DNA of 64,000 nt from Spisula solida. Lineage: Eukaryota; Mollusca; Bivalvia; Venerida; Mactridae. Position numbers and translations under genes: made by a program. Within the stretch, counting starts at the first letter, position 1. Every line of letters begins with the position of its first letter. The notes under the pieces were generated by a model. That model was not told where the DNA came from and ran no database searches. It was given only the letters and a program-made list of their open reading frames with translations. Below are positions 1-12,116 of the stretch, in pieces. The stretch covers positions 6,359,201-6,423,200 of the forward strand of contig OX365962.1 of assembly GCA_947247005.1 (NCBI GenBank). The letters run 5' to 3'.

Positions 1-119
1 CTTCAAAAATATGCAATGAAGAGTTATAGTTCTTGTGCACTGCACTTCCCCTCAATGAGATACATGCACATGCAAAGTTTCAAATTAATAAATGTTATAG
101 TTTTTGAGTTATCATCCGG

Positions 120-175
120 ACAAAAATATGTCGGACGGACGGATGGACTGGCGGACGGACGGACAGAGCGGCGAA
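120..175. repeat. GGAC-type microsatellite
   Basis: Imperfect tandem GGAC/CGGA tetranucleotides run through this stretch. It lies in the intron upstream of the first visible FReD exon. The rest of bases 1-454 is AT-rich intron with no exon that I can support. Confidence 0.8.
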
Positions 176-454
176 TGTACGCTGAATAAAAACCAGTTAC
201 ACTGTATACAATCATTACGTTCTCAAGTCGTTGCTTTTAAAAAAAATCCGAGTGTAGCCTTTATTTCTGCTGAAATGTGGCAGGCACATGAGTGCCTCCA
301 CCTGTATCAGGTACTCTTGTACTCATGGTTCAATCCTCACATCAACATGGACGTGCTATGCAGGTGCAATATAATTATATGCTACATAATGTATTCCATT
401 GCATACATTGTATATATAACTTCCTCTGAAATAATTCATATTCGTTTCCAACAG

Positions 455-616
455 GACTTGATTACATACAGGAGATGACATCCCAACATGAGAATAATCT
501 ACGAATTGACCTAATGGCGAGCAATGGTACTACTGCGTACGAAACCTTTAGACCGTTTTCACTCTCCTTACCTAACTACGTCCTCCATGTAGGAAACACC
601 ACCTCTTCCAAAAATA
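455..616 (+). CDS. Gene A, FReD penultimate coding exon
   Basis: This 162-nt exon encodes the middle of a fibrinogen C-terminal domain. It opens in phase 1 with GLDYIQEMTSQ, continues with NNLRIDLMASNGTTAYE and ends near HVGNTTSSKN. FReD proteins carry the same block (...LRIDLxDxxGxTAYAxY...). The acceptor is a clear pyrimidine-rich stretch ending in ACAG. The donor is GCAAGT rather than GTAAGT. The paralogous exon at 37672-37833 has the same length, phases and nearly the same sequence but a GT donor. Earlier exons of gene A lie before the window. The likely role is secreted carbohydrate or pathogen binding, inferred from the FReD family. Confidence 0.9.
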
Positions 617-1253
617 GCAAGTGTGAATATTTCTTTAATGCCATACATATTTATATACCATATATATATGTATAAATGCTCCCATTGGTAGATGTTTTTT
701 ATGCATTGTGCAAATAAGTGTTAAGAATATATTATTGCTGCATTTCCAAAACATTCCCGATCTGTCGAATGTTTATAATAAGCACCAGCGCAGGCAATTT
801 TGAAAACATTTCGGCATATGTATTAATAAAAATGTACATGATAGTTGATGTACATATACTAAAGTTGTTATATATTTGTATTGCATTTATAACGAACTAA
901 TAAGCACTGTATGTACGAATGTACAACATTAACCGTGCATGTTGCAATTATTGTTAACTGTTTGGTTAACATTTGTTACATAATACGTGTACATATTTTA
1001 ATAGCATAATTGTGACGGCCACCGTATTGCCACTGTTCTAATAATGCTAATCAACAGAACAGGTTACGATCACAAAGTGACACTAACTTTCACATTCCTA
1101 GACGGCGATAAAAATTAGCAGACAGATCTCTGGCCGTTTCTGGCTATATATCGTAAATGACATGAATTTGTAATATGTAATGTATTTGTTTATGAAATTA
1201 ATATGACTATTGTGACTTGAAGATTCACCGTGTTGATTGCGTCTTTCTTTCAG
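617..1253 (+). other. Gene A last intron (GC-AG)
   Basis: This intron separates the two FReD exons. It begins GCAAGT and ends in a pyrimidine tract plus CAG. It aligns in patches with the gene B intron at 37834-38951, for example around the motif GACGGCCACCGTATTG (near 1015 here, near 38839 there). It lacks the roughly 540 bp of inverted-repeat material that gene B has near 38275-38810, so it serves as an empty site for that insertion. Confidence 0.75.
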
Positions 1254-1507
1254 TTGGAAGCAGCTATAAGTTTGGTCCTGAGCACAATGGGCAACCATTT
1301 AGTACATACGATCATGATGTCGATCAAAGTGGCGATAATTGTGCCACATACTTTCACGGCGCATGGTGGTACCTTAATTGTTATTATGCAAACCTAAATG
1401 GACAATATCTCACACCGGGTACCACTGATAATAACGGGATGACTTATCACAGTTTTATCTTATCCACCTCTCTGCAACAATCTAGAATGGCATTTCGTCG
1501 TAGTTGA
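1254..1507 (+). CDS. Gene A, FReD terminal coding exon
   Basis: This last exon encodes the C-terminal third of the fibrinogen domain and ends at TGA 1505-1507. Visible hallmarks are the calcium-site-like run STYDHDVDQSGDNCA, the core HGAWWYLNC, ANLNGQYL, and the C-terminal SRMAFRRS. The two cysteines in DNCA and LNC are in the positions of the conserved FReD disulphide. The exon is entered in phase 1 (AAT A|TT GGA). It is intact, unlike the gene B equivalent, which has a 2-nt deletion. Confidence 0.92.
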
Positions 1508-1560
1508 CGGCAATTAGAGCTACCCCATTATTCAGGTGAAATACATGTACGACCGAAATC

Positions 1561-1566
1561 AATAAA
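1561..1566 (+). terminator. Gene A polyadenylation signal
   Basis: AATAAA lies 54 bases after the stop codon. The same 3' UTR context, with AATAAATTCATTAATTAC, follows the gene C exon at 43779, so this signal predates the duplication. Confidence 0.65.
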
Positions 1567-2196
1567 TTCATTAATTACAAACTTTATGATGCATAAATAA
1601 TGCTTATCATGTACTATTACAAGTTTCAAAGTTTCAAAGTTTATTCAAAATAAATTCCACATAAATTAATAAAAGATTGTTTAGGTCAAAAATGACCCAT
1701 GGACAAACAACATTAATGATATCAATGTAATAGTTCAATGTGAACAATAACTATATATTCCTGAATTATGGTTACATATCTATAATTGTTGTACGTTTTT
1801 AAATAAAGTAACATTTTCAAATAGTCATGAAATAAGAGAATGAAAGAGAGAATAGTGATTAATTAAGAAATAATAAGATGTACTAAAACATTATGTTGAA
1901 TGTGATTTCAAGTGTGATCATAGCACATGCAATTATAAAGGTACTGGAAAGTCACAGTTGCCTCCCTTTAATCAATAAATAAGTAGTTCAAATCGCAATA
2001 ACGCGACATATCAATTACAAACCTCTTTTATAGAATAACAATACACATATTCAAGAAAACTATTCACGTCTTTCGATACAATTTATGGATGTCGAAATAA
2101 TTATTGCTATTTTATATCTGTATTCCCCAAATACATCAGAATATATCATATATATATATATATCTAAAGAAAAGTGTAATCATATTGAGTTGCACC

Positions 2197-5100
2197 TTAA
2201 TTAATATGTAACATATTATCTCTTAATTTTAAAGCATGATAAATGTACATTGCAAGATTTCTCAAAGTACTAACATCTTCACTGTTAAATAATTCAATGG
2301 TTTTATAAACACTTGGAGATCTGTAAAAATATGGCACAAAATGTTTTTTCCTTAGATCTTTATACAGAATACATTCGAAAAGGAAATGTTGCTCGTCTTC
2401 TAACATATTGCATATTGTACATATACGTTCATTTAAAGGTACCGCCGGTTGTTTCCACCTACCCGTTTCAATATTAAGTCTATGCGATGCAACCCTTAAT
2501 TGTGTTAAAGCAACTCTGAACTTTTTTATATTAATTTTACTCAAATATGATTTAAATCCAAATGTGTTAAAGTTTTGATAAAATCTACTCCTTGTAGAAT
2601 CCAATATCCTACTGTTCCAGTTTTGTATAAAATTGTCTGTAAGTCTTTGTTTGATTAAACTTAAAAATAAATTGACATTACATACGCCCTGTGATAACCA
2701 TACATCATGAAAACCAAGTGAGTTGAGTAAATTTCGCAATAACGAAACCCAGTTGACCGCGTTTGTAGACAGCTCAATATCATTTAATAATACATTGTAT
2801 ATAACTTTAATTAACTTACGTTCATTTGTTTCTAAGATTTTAAACCAAAATTTTATAATATGAAACATTCTTTTGTTTTGCAAATTCGTTCTGCCTAATT
2901 CTCCATATATAAAGTCATTTTGAGTTTTAGACTTGACACCAAGTAATGATTTACAAAATTGTAATTGAATTCTTTCAATATGGTATGTTGGATGAAAACC
3001 CTAAACCGGACTTCCATAATTTAAAATGGGTGTTATGAGTTTATCAAATAATTCAAGCGAATGGTTTACACCAAATGTTGTAAAATTTAACATATAACGT
3101 TTTAATCTAAATATTGCTTTGTTTGCTTGTCCCGCTAAATTAATTTGTGTATCGTTAAAGCTTCCTCCACTTGTAAAAACAATTCCTAAGTAAGTAAATT
3201 TACTAACAAATATCAAGTTCAACTCCGTCATAATAAAATGTTAGGTTCCTGGGTAACTGACCCGCTTTACGAAATACTATTATTTTAGTTTTAGCAATAT
3301 TAACTTTAAGTTTCCATTTACTGTGCACAGTATTCATATAAAATACTAAGTCCCTGTTGAAGGTCCTCAGGGGATTGAGACATGATGACTATGTCATCTG
3401 CATACATTAAAAGGTACAATTTTACAAAGTCAAGGTCAACACCTTTAAATCCCTTTTTTAATAACTCGTCTTCGAGGTCATTTATATATAATGAGAATAA
3501 AAACGGACTTAAACATTCCCCTTGACGTACTCCCAAAAAACAATCAAATGATTCGCCAACGTGATTACCTACTTTAATCTTAGATTTAACATGCTCGTAC
3601 ATTGATTTAATAATATTAAACACTTTACCGCGAAGTCCTAGTTGTATCATTTTATACCAAATATTTTGATGAACAAGATAATCGAAAGCTTTAGAAAAAT
3701 CTATGAAAGCACAATAAAGTTTCAGCTTATTATTTATATGATGATTTATCAGTCCGTGTAAAACGTATATATTATCGAGTGTTCCCATTTTACTACGAAA
3801 CCCTGCCTGAGCTTCAATGTATACATACTAATGTTCAGCCCAGTTAGATAATCGATTATTAATAATGCGCGTTAACAGTTTACACATAGTACTTAATAAT
3901 GTGATACCTCGATAGTTAGCAACATTATCAAGGTCGCCTTTCTTATGTAATGGGATTACATATCCTTCGCTCTATGCATCTGGGAAATACCCAAGTTTCA
4001 GTATTGTGTTAAAAAATTTTAATCGATATGGAGATAAGGTATCATGTCCGTAGATAACAAACTCATTTAGTACCCGGTCAGGACCAGCGCTTTTACCATT
4101 AGATAATTCCTTTATTGCCTTTAATAATTCAACATGTGTTATTGGTATGTCTAATTCTTCGAACATTATTTTTGCTTCCGATGATAAAAATGTTTCATTA
4201 AAATGGATAACATCTTCATCAGCTTGAAAAAATATGTCAGCCGGATTATTTATGGCTTTGAAATATTCTATAAACGTGTTAATTGATATATTGCAGCCTT
4301 TGGGTTGTCTTCCACTTGCTGGACCCGAACTGTCCCGTAGAAGTTTCCAATAAAGTTTAGCATTTTTTGTTTTTTCTTGTAATAATTTTTTTGTTCTTGA
4401 TTGTGCCTCACGGAAGTTACATTGCCTTACGCTATTTTTGTAAGCCGTGCGGGCTGATACCATATTTTCTCTGTTTATATTATCTTTATTTTACGATAAA
4501 TATTTAGAAACATGTAATAGTCATGCCGTTTTGATGAAATCTCTTCGTTTAACTTCGGTTTAAAAGTATTAAATGATGTAACCGTTTTTGACTTGTTTAA
4601 TAAAGGTTTACAAACTAAATCAAGTTTTTCAACAAATTGGTTGATTGAATAATCAATACCTTCATGGCTAACTACGTCATTTAACTGTTCCATTAAAGTT
4701 TGCAATTCTGACAAAAAATTGTCGCTTGCAATACCAGTTATATAACAATCTTGTTTATTGTTTTTCCATTTATACGAATCTTTAATTGTTTCGCCAGTTA
4801 TAACATTTGCGTTCGAAACATTTTGTTCGATAACGCTATTTGATTTGAAAGAAAACTCTACTAAGCAATGGTCTCATAGTAAATTTGGTTAATGGATTTT
4901 AAAACTAGTAAAGAACTCAAATAATTTTGGTTTAACAATACAATAATCTATAAGGCTTGAGCCTTTTTTACCAATATATGTACAATGGCCTTTGTCGCCG
5001 CACACTCTACCATTTGCGATGCGCATGCCGGACTGCTTAAGAAAATCTATAAGTAACAGTCCGTTTAAGTTGGTTTTTAGATCTTGAGTTATACGAGGCA

Positions 5101-5676
5101 AAGATACATCCGGCACATAGTCATCAGGTAATAAGGTTTGAGTCAATAACGACATATTGTCATGTACAACATAATCACACAATTTACCCACACGGGCATT
5201 CAGATCACCTAGCAACATATAAAAACAATCCGTATCACGAGTGCTCTGTATAACAGCCATATCATTGACTAAATCATCAAAAAGTTACCATCAATCAAAC
5301 CGTTTCTAGTGGAATTAGATGGAATCAAATAGCTAAGGCAAATTATCAAATCTGTGTGAAAACAAAAATGTCTTTTATCAATAATAAACCACACATGTGA
5401 GTCATCTTTATAAGAAATAACATTATTCAGTATATCATTGTCAATAAGCAGGCTTTTTTGTAAATACAAAATAATACCGCCTGAATTTCTAGTTGTACCT
5501 TTAACTTTAACAGTTCTGTTCAATTCAAAATGTTCAAAATTATCTACATGAAAATTAAATTCTGCACTCCCCCAAGTTCCTGTCAAACATACAATATCAT
5601 TATCACTAAACACTTTTTTAAGTTCACATGAGTCAAGTTTGTTATGATATTTACTGATCAGACCGTTTATATTCAA
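2197..5676 (-). pseudogene. LINE-A ORF2 remnant (endonuclease and RT)
   Basis: Read from 5676 downwards, this is ORF2 broken into at least seven frames. An APE-type endonuclease spans about 5676-4889, with LLGDLNARVG and a later SSLIDY motif. A linker follows. The reverse transcriptase spans about 4463-3318, with DFSKAFDYLVH, GVRQGECLSPFLFSLYINDL and the catalytic box YADDIV. The thumb and C-terminal part runs to 2197 and contains a C-x2-C-x8-H-x4-C cluster (CTICNMLEDEQHFLFEC). The catalytic YADD is preserved, but the interrupted frames exclude activity. Confidence 0.9.
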
Positions 5677-5856
5677 TAAAGCGAAGCGAATATAATCGTC
5701 ATTACTCGTGGTATTTTCCCGCTTCTGGTATTAACAGTTCATTGGCTGAGTAGCCGCAGCTCCGACCTGTGTCCTCTCCGTCGACTCATTGCGTATACCT
5801 GTAGTATTGTCTTGTAATCGATTGGCCGGTGTTTTACTATTGTTATTACCACGTGG

Positions 5857-7185
5857 TTAACTACGATTTGTTGACACTGAGCGAACACGTGGGTTAGATT
5901 TGACATTCCGTCTAGATGTGCTTCGATTTCTACTAGTAACCTCTGGTTCTGTAGACGTTCCAACATAAACTGGCACGGATTGAGGTAAGATCGATTGTGA
6001 TGGTGTGGAAACAGGTTGTGAAGAGGTTTCAACAGAAACTGGTACTGATTGATTAACACTCGGTTGGGATACTGTATACACATCTTGTGTAGACACACTA
6101 TTCGGCTTACACTGAGGTTGTATCATACCCTGTGTCATGTTGACAATAACAGGATCTACTCTCGGGTACTGATTCGGAGGATTTGATTTTACAGGTAGTT
6201 CTGCTGCATGAGTCATGTGCGTAGTTGAGATTGATGAATGTGTCCTGAATGGCTCGGTGAGTGGGGTTTTAAAGGTGTTCCTATCAGTGAATGTTGGAGC
6301 CCTTACTCCAGAAGAGCGTTGTTTCGACCTCCCATTAACTATGTTATCCCAGCCAGGGAACGCATCTACTAGCACCACATTACCAGCAACGACTATAGCT
6401 GCAGGATAAATGAGCTTAGCTTTAGCAGACGATGATTTGGCTTTAAGCTCCTTTCTAATGTTTTTCAGTTCGGGCCATAATCTTTTTCTCGCTTGCTGTA
6501 TTTCATGGGGATAATCCCGGTCTATAGCATATGAGGTACCTGCTAGCTGATAAGCCACACACATACAACTGTCCACGTCTTCACTGAATCTGAACGTGAC
6601 TAATGTGGCTCTTTTACGTGCCGGGCTACGCTCCTGAATTTGGCCTAGCTTTATAGCCGATTCAACACATATATCACTCGATTTCATGTCAAGATATTCA
6701 TAAATAAAGTTGGTCACGGGTGCTCCTACTCGCTTCAGATAAACCATAAATCAGCATGTTTCTATTACGGTTCATTGTCTCTATGTTTAACATTTTGAAA
6801 GTCAGCTGTGTTATAGCCGCCGTATTTGTGATTACACGTTCATCGAGTTCAATAACACGGGTGTTTGTACATTGAATGGTTTCATTTATACTGGTTAAAT
6901 TTTCTTGAGAAGCCTCCAAATTCGAAATTTTGTTAAATAATACTGATAGTTTATCACCTGCAGTCATCCGCTCGAACGAATCAATGTCCACACTGCCGGT
7001 CGCACCACGTTTACGTTTTCCTTTGGTTATCCATCCATCGGCTTGATCACCTTGACTAGTTTGACCGCCATTACTGTCACACCCACTCAACACAGAAAAT
7101 CGCCCCCACAGAAAAGATCCTCGTTCTCCATTTCTTGAGATGCATTCAACAGTTCGCTTAGTGATTTATCCTCTGCATTACTCAT
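5857..7185 (-). pseudogene. LINE-A ORF1 remnant
   Basis: The natural start is probably ATG at 7185 (MSNAEDKSLSELLN...). That frame soon stops and the protein continues in another frame from about 7093, then shifts again near 6700-6747. The first half is predicted coiled coil (repeated hydrophobic/charged pattern around ISNLEASQENLTSINET). It is followed by an RRM-like segment (RNMLIYGLSE, then ATLVTFRFSE) and a C-terminal part with RDYPHEIQQARKRLWPE. This layout matches L1-type ORF1 RNA-binding proteins. The C-terminal tail is rich in Q, S, V and P. Confidence 0.8.
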
Positions 7186-7418
7186 TACTTAATAAAATCA
7201 CTTTCAAAATCCAAAACTCCACGTATTACAATTTAAAATAGCTGATTTTTCGCTGACTAATTTTAGCTGACTACTGTCCACCATTGAACCGGATGTACAT
7301 GCATTTTGATATAAAAGTTCATTTTATACTTTGTATTAATTGTACATGTGAATATTCTTAACTAAATATCAACACCTTCCTATGTTCAACACGACTTTAT
7401 TTATTTTATAAAGCAAAT

Positions 7419-7604
7419 GTCCCACTGAGGAATTCCACATCGGCGATGTTTTCCCGGTTTCGTCCGATATCGTAAACTATGTCCTGACTTCCTCGAAGCG
7501 CCCCCCCCCCCCCGTAGGCCACGAGGAACCTGTTCCTGATGTCCTGATAGTTCATTAATTTAAATCGGGAGTACATCGCCGAGGCAAAAAATGCTTAGTG
7601 GGGG
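7419..7604. mobile_element. MITE family M1, copy 1
   Basis: This short element is bounded by inverted GTCCCACTGAG / CTTAGTGGG ends. It also contains inner inverted pairs (CATCGGCGATG and CATCGCCGAGG). A C-run of about 14 sits in the middle. A second copy is at 59492-59701 and shares several blocks, including GCCACGAGGAACCT and CCTGATAG. The gene B flank near 39405 lacks this copy. Confidence 0.75.
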
Positions 7605-7645
7605 CCTATGCTTAAAGGATGACACTGCTTACTGCAATGCAAACC

Positions 7646-8100
7646 TATGGAATGCGGAATGCACAATAATTCCTTTATCTATGGGTTTAACAGTTAACTA
7701 CGTAGTTAAGAGACTTTAAACCGCGGTTGCAAGTGCCAAATGCACATTAATTCTTTAAACCGCGGATAAAGACTTAGAACTGCAGTTACAAGTATCGATG
7801 ATGTTTACTTAACCCCATAGTTAAGCGACAACCAATCAGCGCGTATGAAATTACTAATACGGCGCTCTCATTGGTTATCTCTTAACTATGTAGTTAACAG
7901 ACTTGTAACCGCGGTTACAAGTCTTAAACGGGGGTTTAACACGCGCGAAGTGCACATTTAATAGACATCTCTTAATTATATAGTTAAGCGACTTTAAACC
8001 CGGGTTCAAAGCGCCGTTTGCACAATTATGCTTAAACCCATAGTTTAAGACATGTAACTGCAGTTTAAACTCTCAATTAAAGCGTGGATTGAAGTATATG
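7646..8100. repeat. Left palindrome-rich arm of the TIR element
   Basis: A chain of short near-palindromes is visible, each bounded by TTTAA or CTTAA: around TTAACTACGTAGTTAA, AACCGCGGTT, TTAACTATGTAGTTAA, AAACCCGGGTT and AAACCCATAGTTT. The outer 150 bp are inverted at 13560-13714. An inner part around 7930-8060 recurs in direct orientation at about 13300-13430, so the arms have been rearranged module by module. Confidence 0.75.
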
Positions 8101-8195
8101 TATGTATAAAAAATTCCTCATAATTTCTTTCAAATTCATATGATCGTAGGCATATGTCATTGTATTGGAATTCATTTAGAAGATCTAACACTAGT

Positions 8196-11100
8196 TTATA
8201 ATGAAAATTTAACGTGTAACTCGGAATTTCCGATTTTAAACCGGGATAGTAGATGGAACCCCAGTTTAAAATAACTATTTAACGTCTAACTCAGAAATTC
8301 CGACTTAAAACTGGGGTTAGTAGATGAAACCCCAGTTTAAAATAAAAATTTGACGTGTAACTCGGAAATTCCGACTTTAAACGGGGGTTAGTAGATCGAA
8401 CCCCAGTTTAAAACAAAAATTTAAAGTCTAACTCAGAAAGTCTGAGTTTAAACGGGGGTTAGTAGATCGAACCCCAGTTTAAAATATGAATTTTATAGAA
8501 AAGACAGAAATTACGATTTTAAACGGGGGTTAGTAGATCGAACTCCAGTTTAAAAAAAAAATTTAACGTGTATCTAAGAAATTCCGACTTTAAACGGGGG
8601 TTAGTAGATCGAACCCCAGTTTAAAATATGAATTTTATAGAAAACACAGAAACTCCTACTTTAAACGGGGGTTAGTAGATCGAACCCAGGTTTAAAACAA
8701 CAAATTAAAGTCTAACTCAGAAATTCCGACTTTAAACGGGGGTTAGTAAATGGAACCCCAGTTTAAAACAACAAATTAAAGTCTAACTCAGAAATTCTGA
8801 CTTTAAACGGGGGTTAGTAAATGGAACCCCAGTTTAAAACAAGAAATTAAAGTCTAACTCAGAAATTCCGACTTTAAACGGGGGTTAGTAGATCGAACCC
8901 CAGTTTAAAACAAAAATTTAAGGTCTAGCTCAGCAATTCTGACTTTAAACGGGGGTTAGTAGATGGAACCCCAGTTTAAAACAAGAAATTAAAGTATAAC
9001 TCAGAAATTCCGACTTTAAACGGGGGTTAGTAGATCGAACCCCAGTTTAAAATATGAATTTTAATGAAAAGACAGAAATTACGACTTTAAACGGGGGTTA
9101 GTAGATCGAAGCCCAGTTTAAAATAAAAATTTAACGTGTATCTAAGAAATTCCGACTTTAAACGGGGGTTACATGTAGTAGATCGAACCCCAGTTTAAAA
9201 TATGAATTTTATAGATAACACAGAAATTCCGACTTTAAACGGGGGTTAGTAGATCGAACCCCAGTTTAAAATATGAATTTTATAGAAAACACAAAAATTC
9301 CTACTTTAAACGGGGGTTAGTAGATCGAACCCAGGTTTAAAACAACAAATTAAAGTCTAACTCAGAAATTCCGACTTTAAACGGGGGTTAGTAAATGGAA
9401 CCCCAGTTTAAAACAACAAATTTAAGTCTAACTCAGAAATTCCGACTTTAAACGGGGGTTAGTAGATCGAACCCCAGTTTAAAACAAAAACTTAAGGTCT
9501 AACTCAGCAATTCTGACTTTAAACGGGGGTTAGTAGATGGAACCCCAGTTTAAAACAACAAATTAAAGTCTAACTCAGGAATTCTGACTTTAAACGGGGG
9601 TTAGTAGATCGAACCCCAGTTTAAAACAAGAAATAAAAGTCTAACTCAGACATTCTGACTTTAAACGGGGGTTAGTAAATGGAACCCCAGTTTAAAACAA
9701 CAAATTAAAGTCTAACTCAGGAATTCTGACTTTAAACGGGGGTTAGTAGATCGAACCCCAGTTTAAAACAACAATTTAAAGACTAACTCAGAAATTCCGA
9801 CTTTAAACGGGGGTAAGTAGATGTAACCCCTGTGTAAAACAACAAATTTAAGTCTAACTCAGGAATTCTGACTTTAAACGGGGGTTAGTAAATGGAACCC
9901 CAGTTTAAAACAACAAATTTAAGTCTAACTCAGGAATTCTGACTTTAAACGGGGGTTAGTAGATCGAACCCCAGTTTAAAACAACAAATTTAAGTCTAAC
10001 TCAGAAATTCCGACTTTAAACGGGGGTTAGTAGATCGAACCCCAGTTTAAAATATGAATTTTATAGATAACACAGAAATTCCAACTTTAAACGGGGGTTA
10101 GTAGATCGAACCCCAGTTTAAAATATGAATTTTATAGAAAACACAGAAATTCCTACTTTAAACGGGGGTTAGTAGATCGAACCCAGGTTTAAAACAACAA
10201 ATTAAAGTCTAACTCAGAAATTCCGACTTTAAACGGGGGTTAGTAAATGGAACCCCAGTTTAAAACAACAAATTTAAGTCTAACTCAGAAATTCCGACTT
10301 TAAACGGGGGTTAGTAGATCGAACCCCAGTTTAAAACAAAAACTTAAGGTCTAACTCAGCAATTCTGACTTTAAACGGGGGTTAGTAGATGGAACCCCAG
10401 TTTAAAACAACAAATTAAAGTCTAACTCAGAAATTCTGACTTTAAACGGGGGTTAGTAGATCGAACCCCAGTTTAAAACAACAAATTTAAGTCTAACTCA
10501 GAAATTCCGACTTTAAACGGGGGTTAGTAGATCGAACCCCAGTTTAAAACAAGAAATTAAAGTCTAACTCAGACATTCTGACTTTAAACGGGGGTTAGTA
10601 GATCGAACCCCAGTTTAAAACAAAAACTTAAGGTCTAACTCAGCAATTCTGACTTTAAACGGGGGTTAGTAGATGGAACCCCAGTTTAAAACAACAAATT
10701 AAAGTCTAACTCAGGAATTCTGACTTTAAACGGGGGTTAGTAGATCGAACCCCAGTTTAAAACAACAAATTTAAGTCTAACTCAGAAATTCCGACTTTAA
10801 ACGGGGGTTAGTAGATCGAACCCCAGTTTAAAACAAAAACTTAAGGTCTAACTCAGCAATTCTGACTTTAAACGGGGGTTAGTAGATGGAACCCCAGTTT
10901 AAAACATCAAATTAAAGTCTAACTCAGGAATTCTGACTTTAAACGGGGGTTAGTAGATCGAACCCCAGTTTAAAACAAGAAATTAAAGTCTAACTCAGGA
11001 ATTCTGACTTTAAACGGGGGTTAGTAGATCGAACCCCAGTTTAAAACAAGAAATTAAAGTCTAACTCAGACATTCTGACTTTAAACGGGGGTTAGTAAAT

Positions 11101-12116
11101 GGAACCCCAGTTTAAAACAACAAATTAAAGTCTAACTCAGGAATTCTGACTTTAAACGGGGGTTAGTAGATCGAACCCCAGTTTAAAACAACAATTTAAA
11201 GTCTAACTCAGAAATTCCGACTTTAAACGGGGGTAAGTAGATGTAACCCCTGTGTAAAACAACAAATTTAAGTCTAACTCAGGAATTCTGACTTTAAACG
11301 GGGGTTAGTAAATGGAACCCCAGTTTAAAACAACAAATTTAAGTCTAACTCAGGAATTCTGACTTTAAACGGGGGTTAGTAGATCGAACCCCAGTTTAAA
11401 ACAAAAATTTAAGGTCTAACTCAGAAATTCTGACTTTAAACGGGGGTTAGTAGATGGAACCCCAGTTTAAAACAAAAATTTAAGGTCTAACTCAGAAATT
11501 CTGACTTTAAACGGGGGTTAGTAGATCGAACCCCAGTTAAAAATAAAAATTTGACGTGTAACTCGGAAATTCCGACTTTAAACGGGGGTAAGTAGATGGA
11601 TCCCCAGTTTAAAATAAAAATTTGACGTGTAACTCGGAAATTCCGACTTTAAACGGGGGTTAGTAGATCGAACCTCAGTTTAAAATATGAATTTTATAGA
11701 AAACACAAAAATTCCGACTTTAAACGGGGGTTAGTAGATGAAACCCCAGTTTAAAATAAAAATTTGACGGGTAACTCGGATATTCCGACTTTAAACGGGG
11801 GTTAGTAGATCGAACCCCTGTTTAAAATATGAATTTTATAGAAAACACAGAAATTCCGACTTTAAACGGGGGTTGGTAGATCGAACCCCTGTTTTAAATA
11901 AAAAATTAACGTGTATCTAATAAATTCCGACTTTAAACGGGGGTTAGTAGATCGAACCCCAGTTTAAAACAAAAATTTAAGGTCTAACTCAGAAATTCCG
12001 ACTTTAAACGGGGGTTAATAGATGAAACCCCAGTTTAAAATAATAATTTAACGTTTAACTCGGAAATTCCGACTTTAAACGGGGGTTATAAGTAGATCGA
12101 ACCCCAGTTTAAAACA
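8196..12116. repeat. 71-bp satellite array, about 55 units
   Basis: The period is exactly 71 bp through most of the array (for example GACTTTAAAC at 9586 and 9657). Each unit contains an inverted repeat, TTTAAACGGGGGTT, a 9-nt loop (AGTAGATCG) and AACCCCAGTTTAAA, followed by a spacer such as AAGTCTAACTCAG. Edge units differ from central ones: variants with GACGTGTAACTCGG occur at both ends (around 8340 and 11550-11780), while the centre is more uniform. Higher-order copies are present: a marked variant at 9801 recurs at 11221 (1420 bp, 20 units) and a block at 9301 recurs at 10153 (852 bp, 12 units). A 6-bp insertion (ACATGT) is near 9170. Confidence 0.97.

Larger units (their letters stand above)
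1618..7300 (-). mobile_element. LINE-A, decayed non-LTR retrotransposon
   Basis: This is a nearly full-length LINE of about 5.7 kb on the minus strand. It has ORF1 (coiled coil plus RNA-binding region) followed by ORF2 (endonuclease, reverse transcriptase, C-terminal Cys/His motif). The 3' end, at the left edge, finishes in short tandem TTTGAAAC units, typical of target-primed insertion. Boundaries come from the paralogous gene B flank near 39290-39320, which lacks the element: the text before 1617 and after about 7300 is contiguous there. Multiple stops and frameshifts show that it is dead. The clade is not resolved; it resembles LINE-B at 30240-32970 and differs from LINE-C at 48617. Confidence 0.9.

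Noticed and set aside
104..478. 124-codon ORF across the first FReD exon
   Set aside because: It uses a different frame from the FReD exon and includes a microsatellite; a chance frame.
5739..6098. 119-codon minus-strand ORF overlapping LINE-A ORF1
   Set aside because: A shadow of the Q/S/V/P-rich ORF1 tail in another frame.
8196..12116. CRISPR array
   Set aside because: The units are contiguous 71-bp tandem copies with no unique spacers, in a eukaryotic context.
8196..12116. G-quadruplex or telomere-like array
   Set aside because: Each unit has only one G5 run per strand; spacing does not fit a local quadruplex or telomeric repeat.
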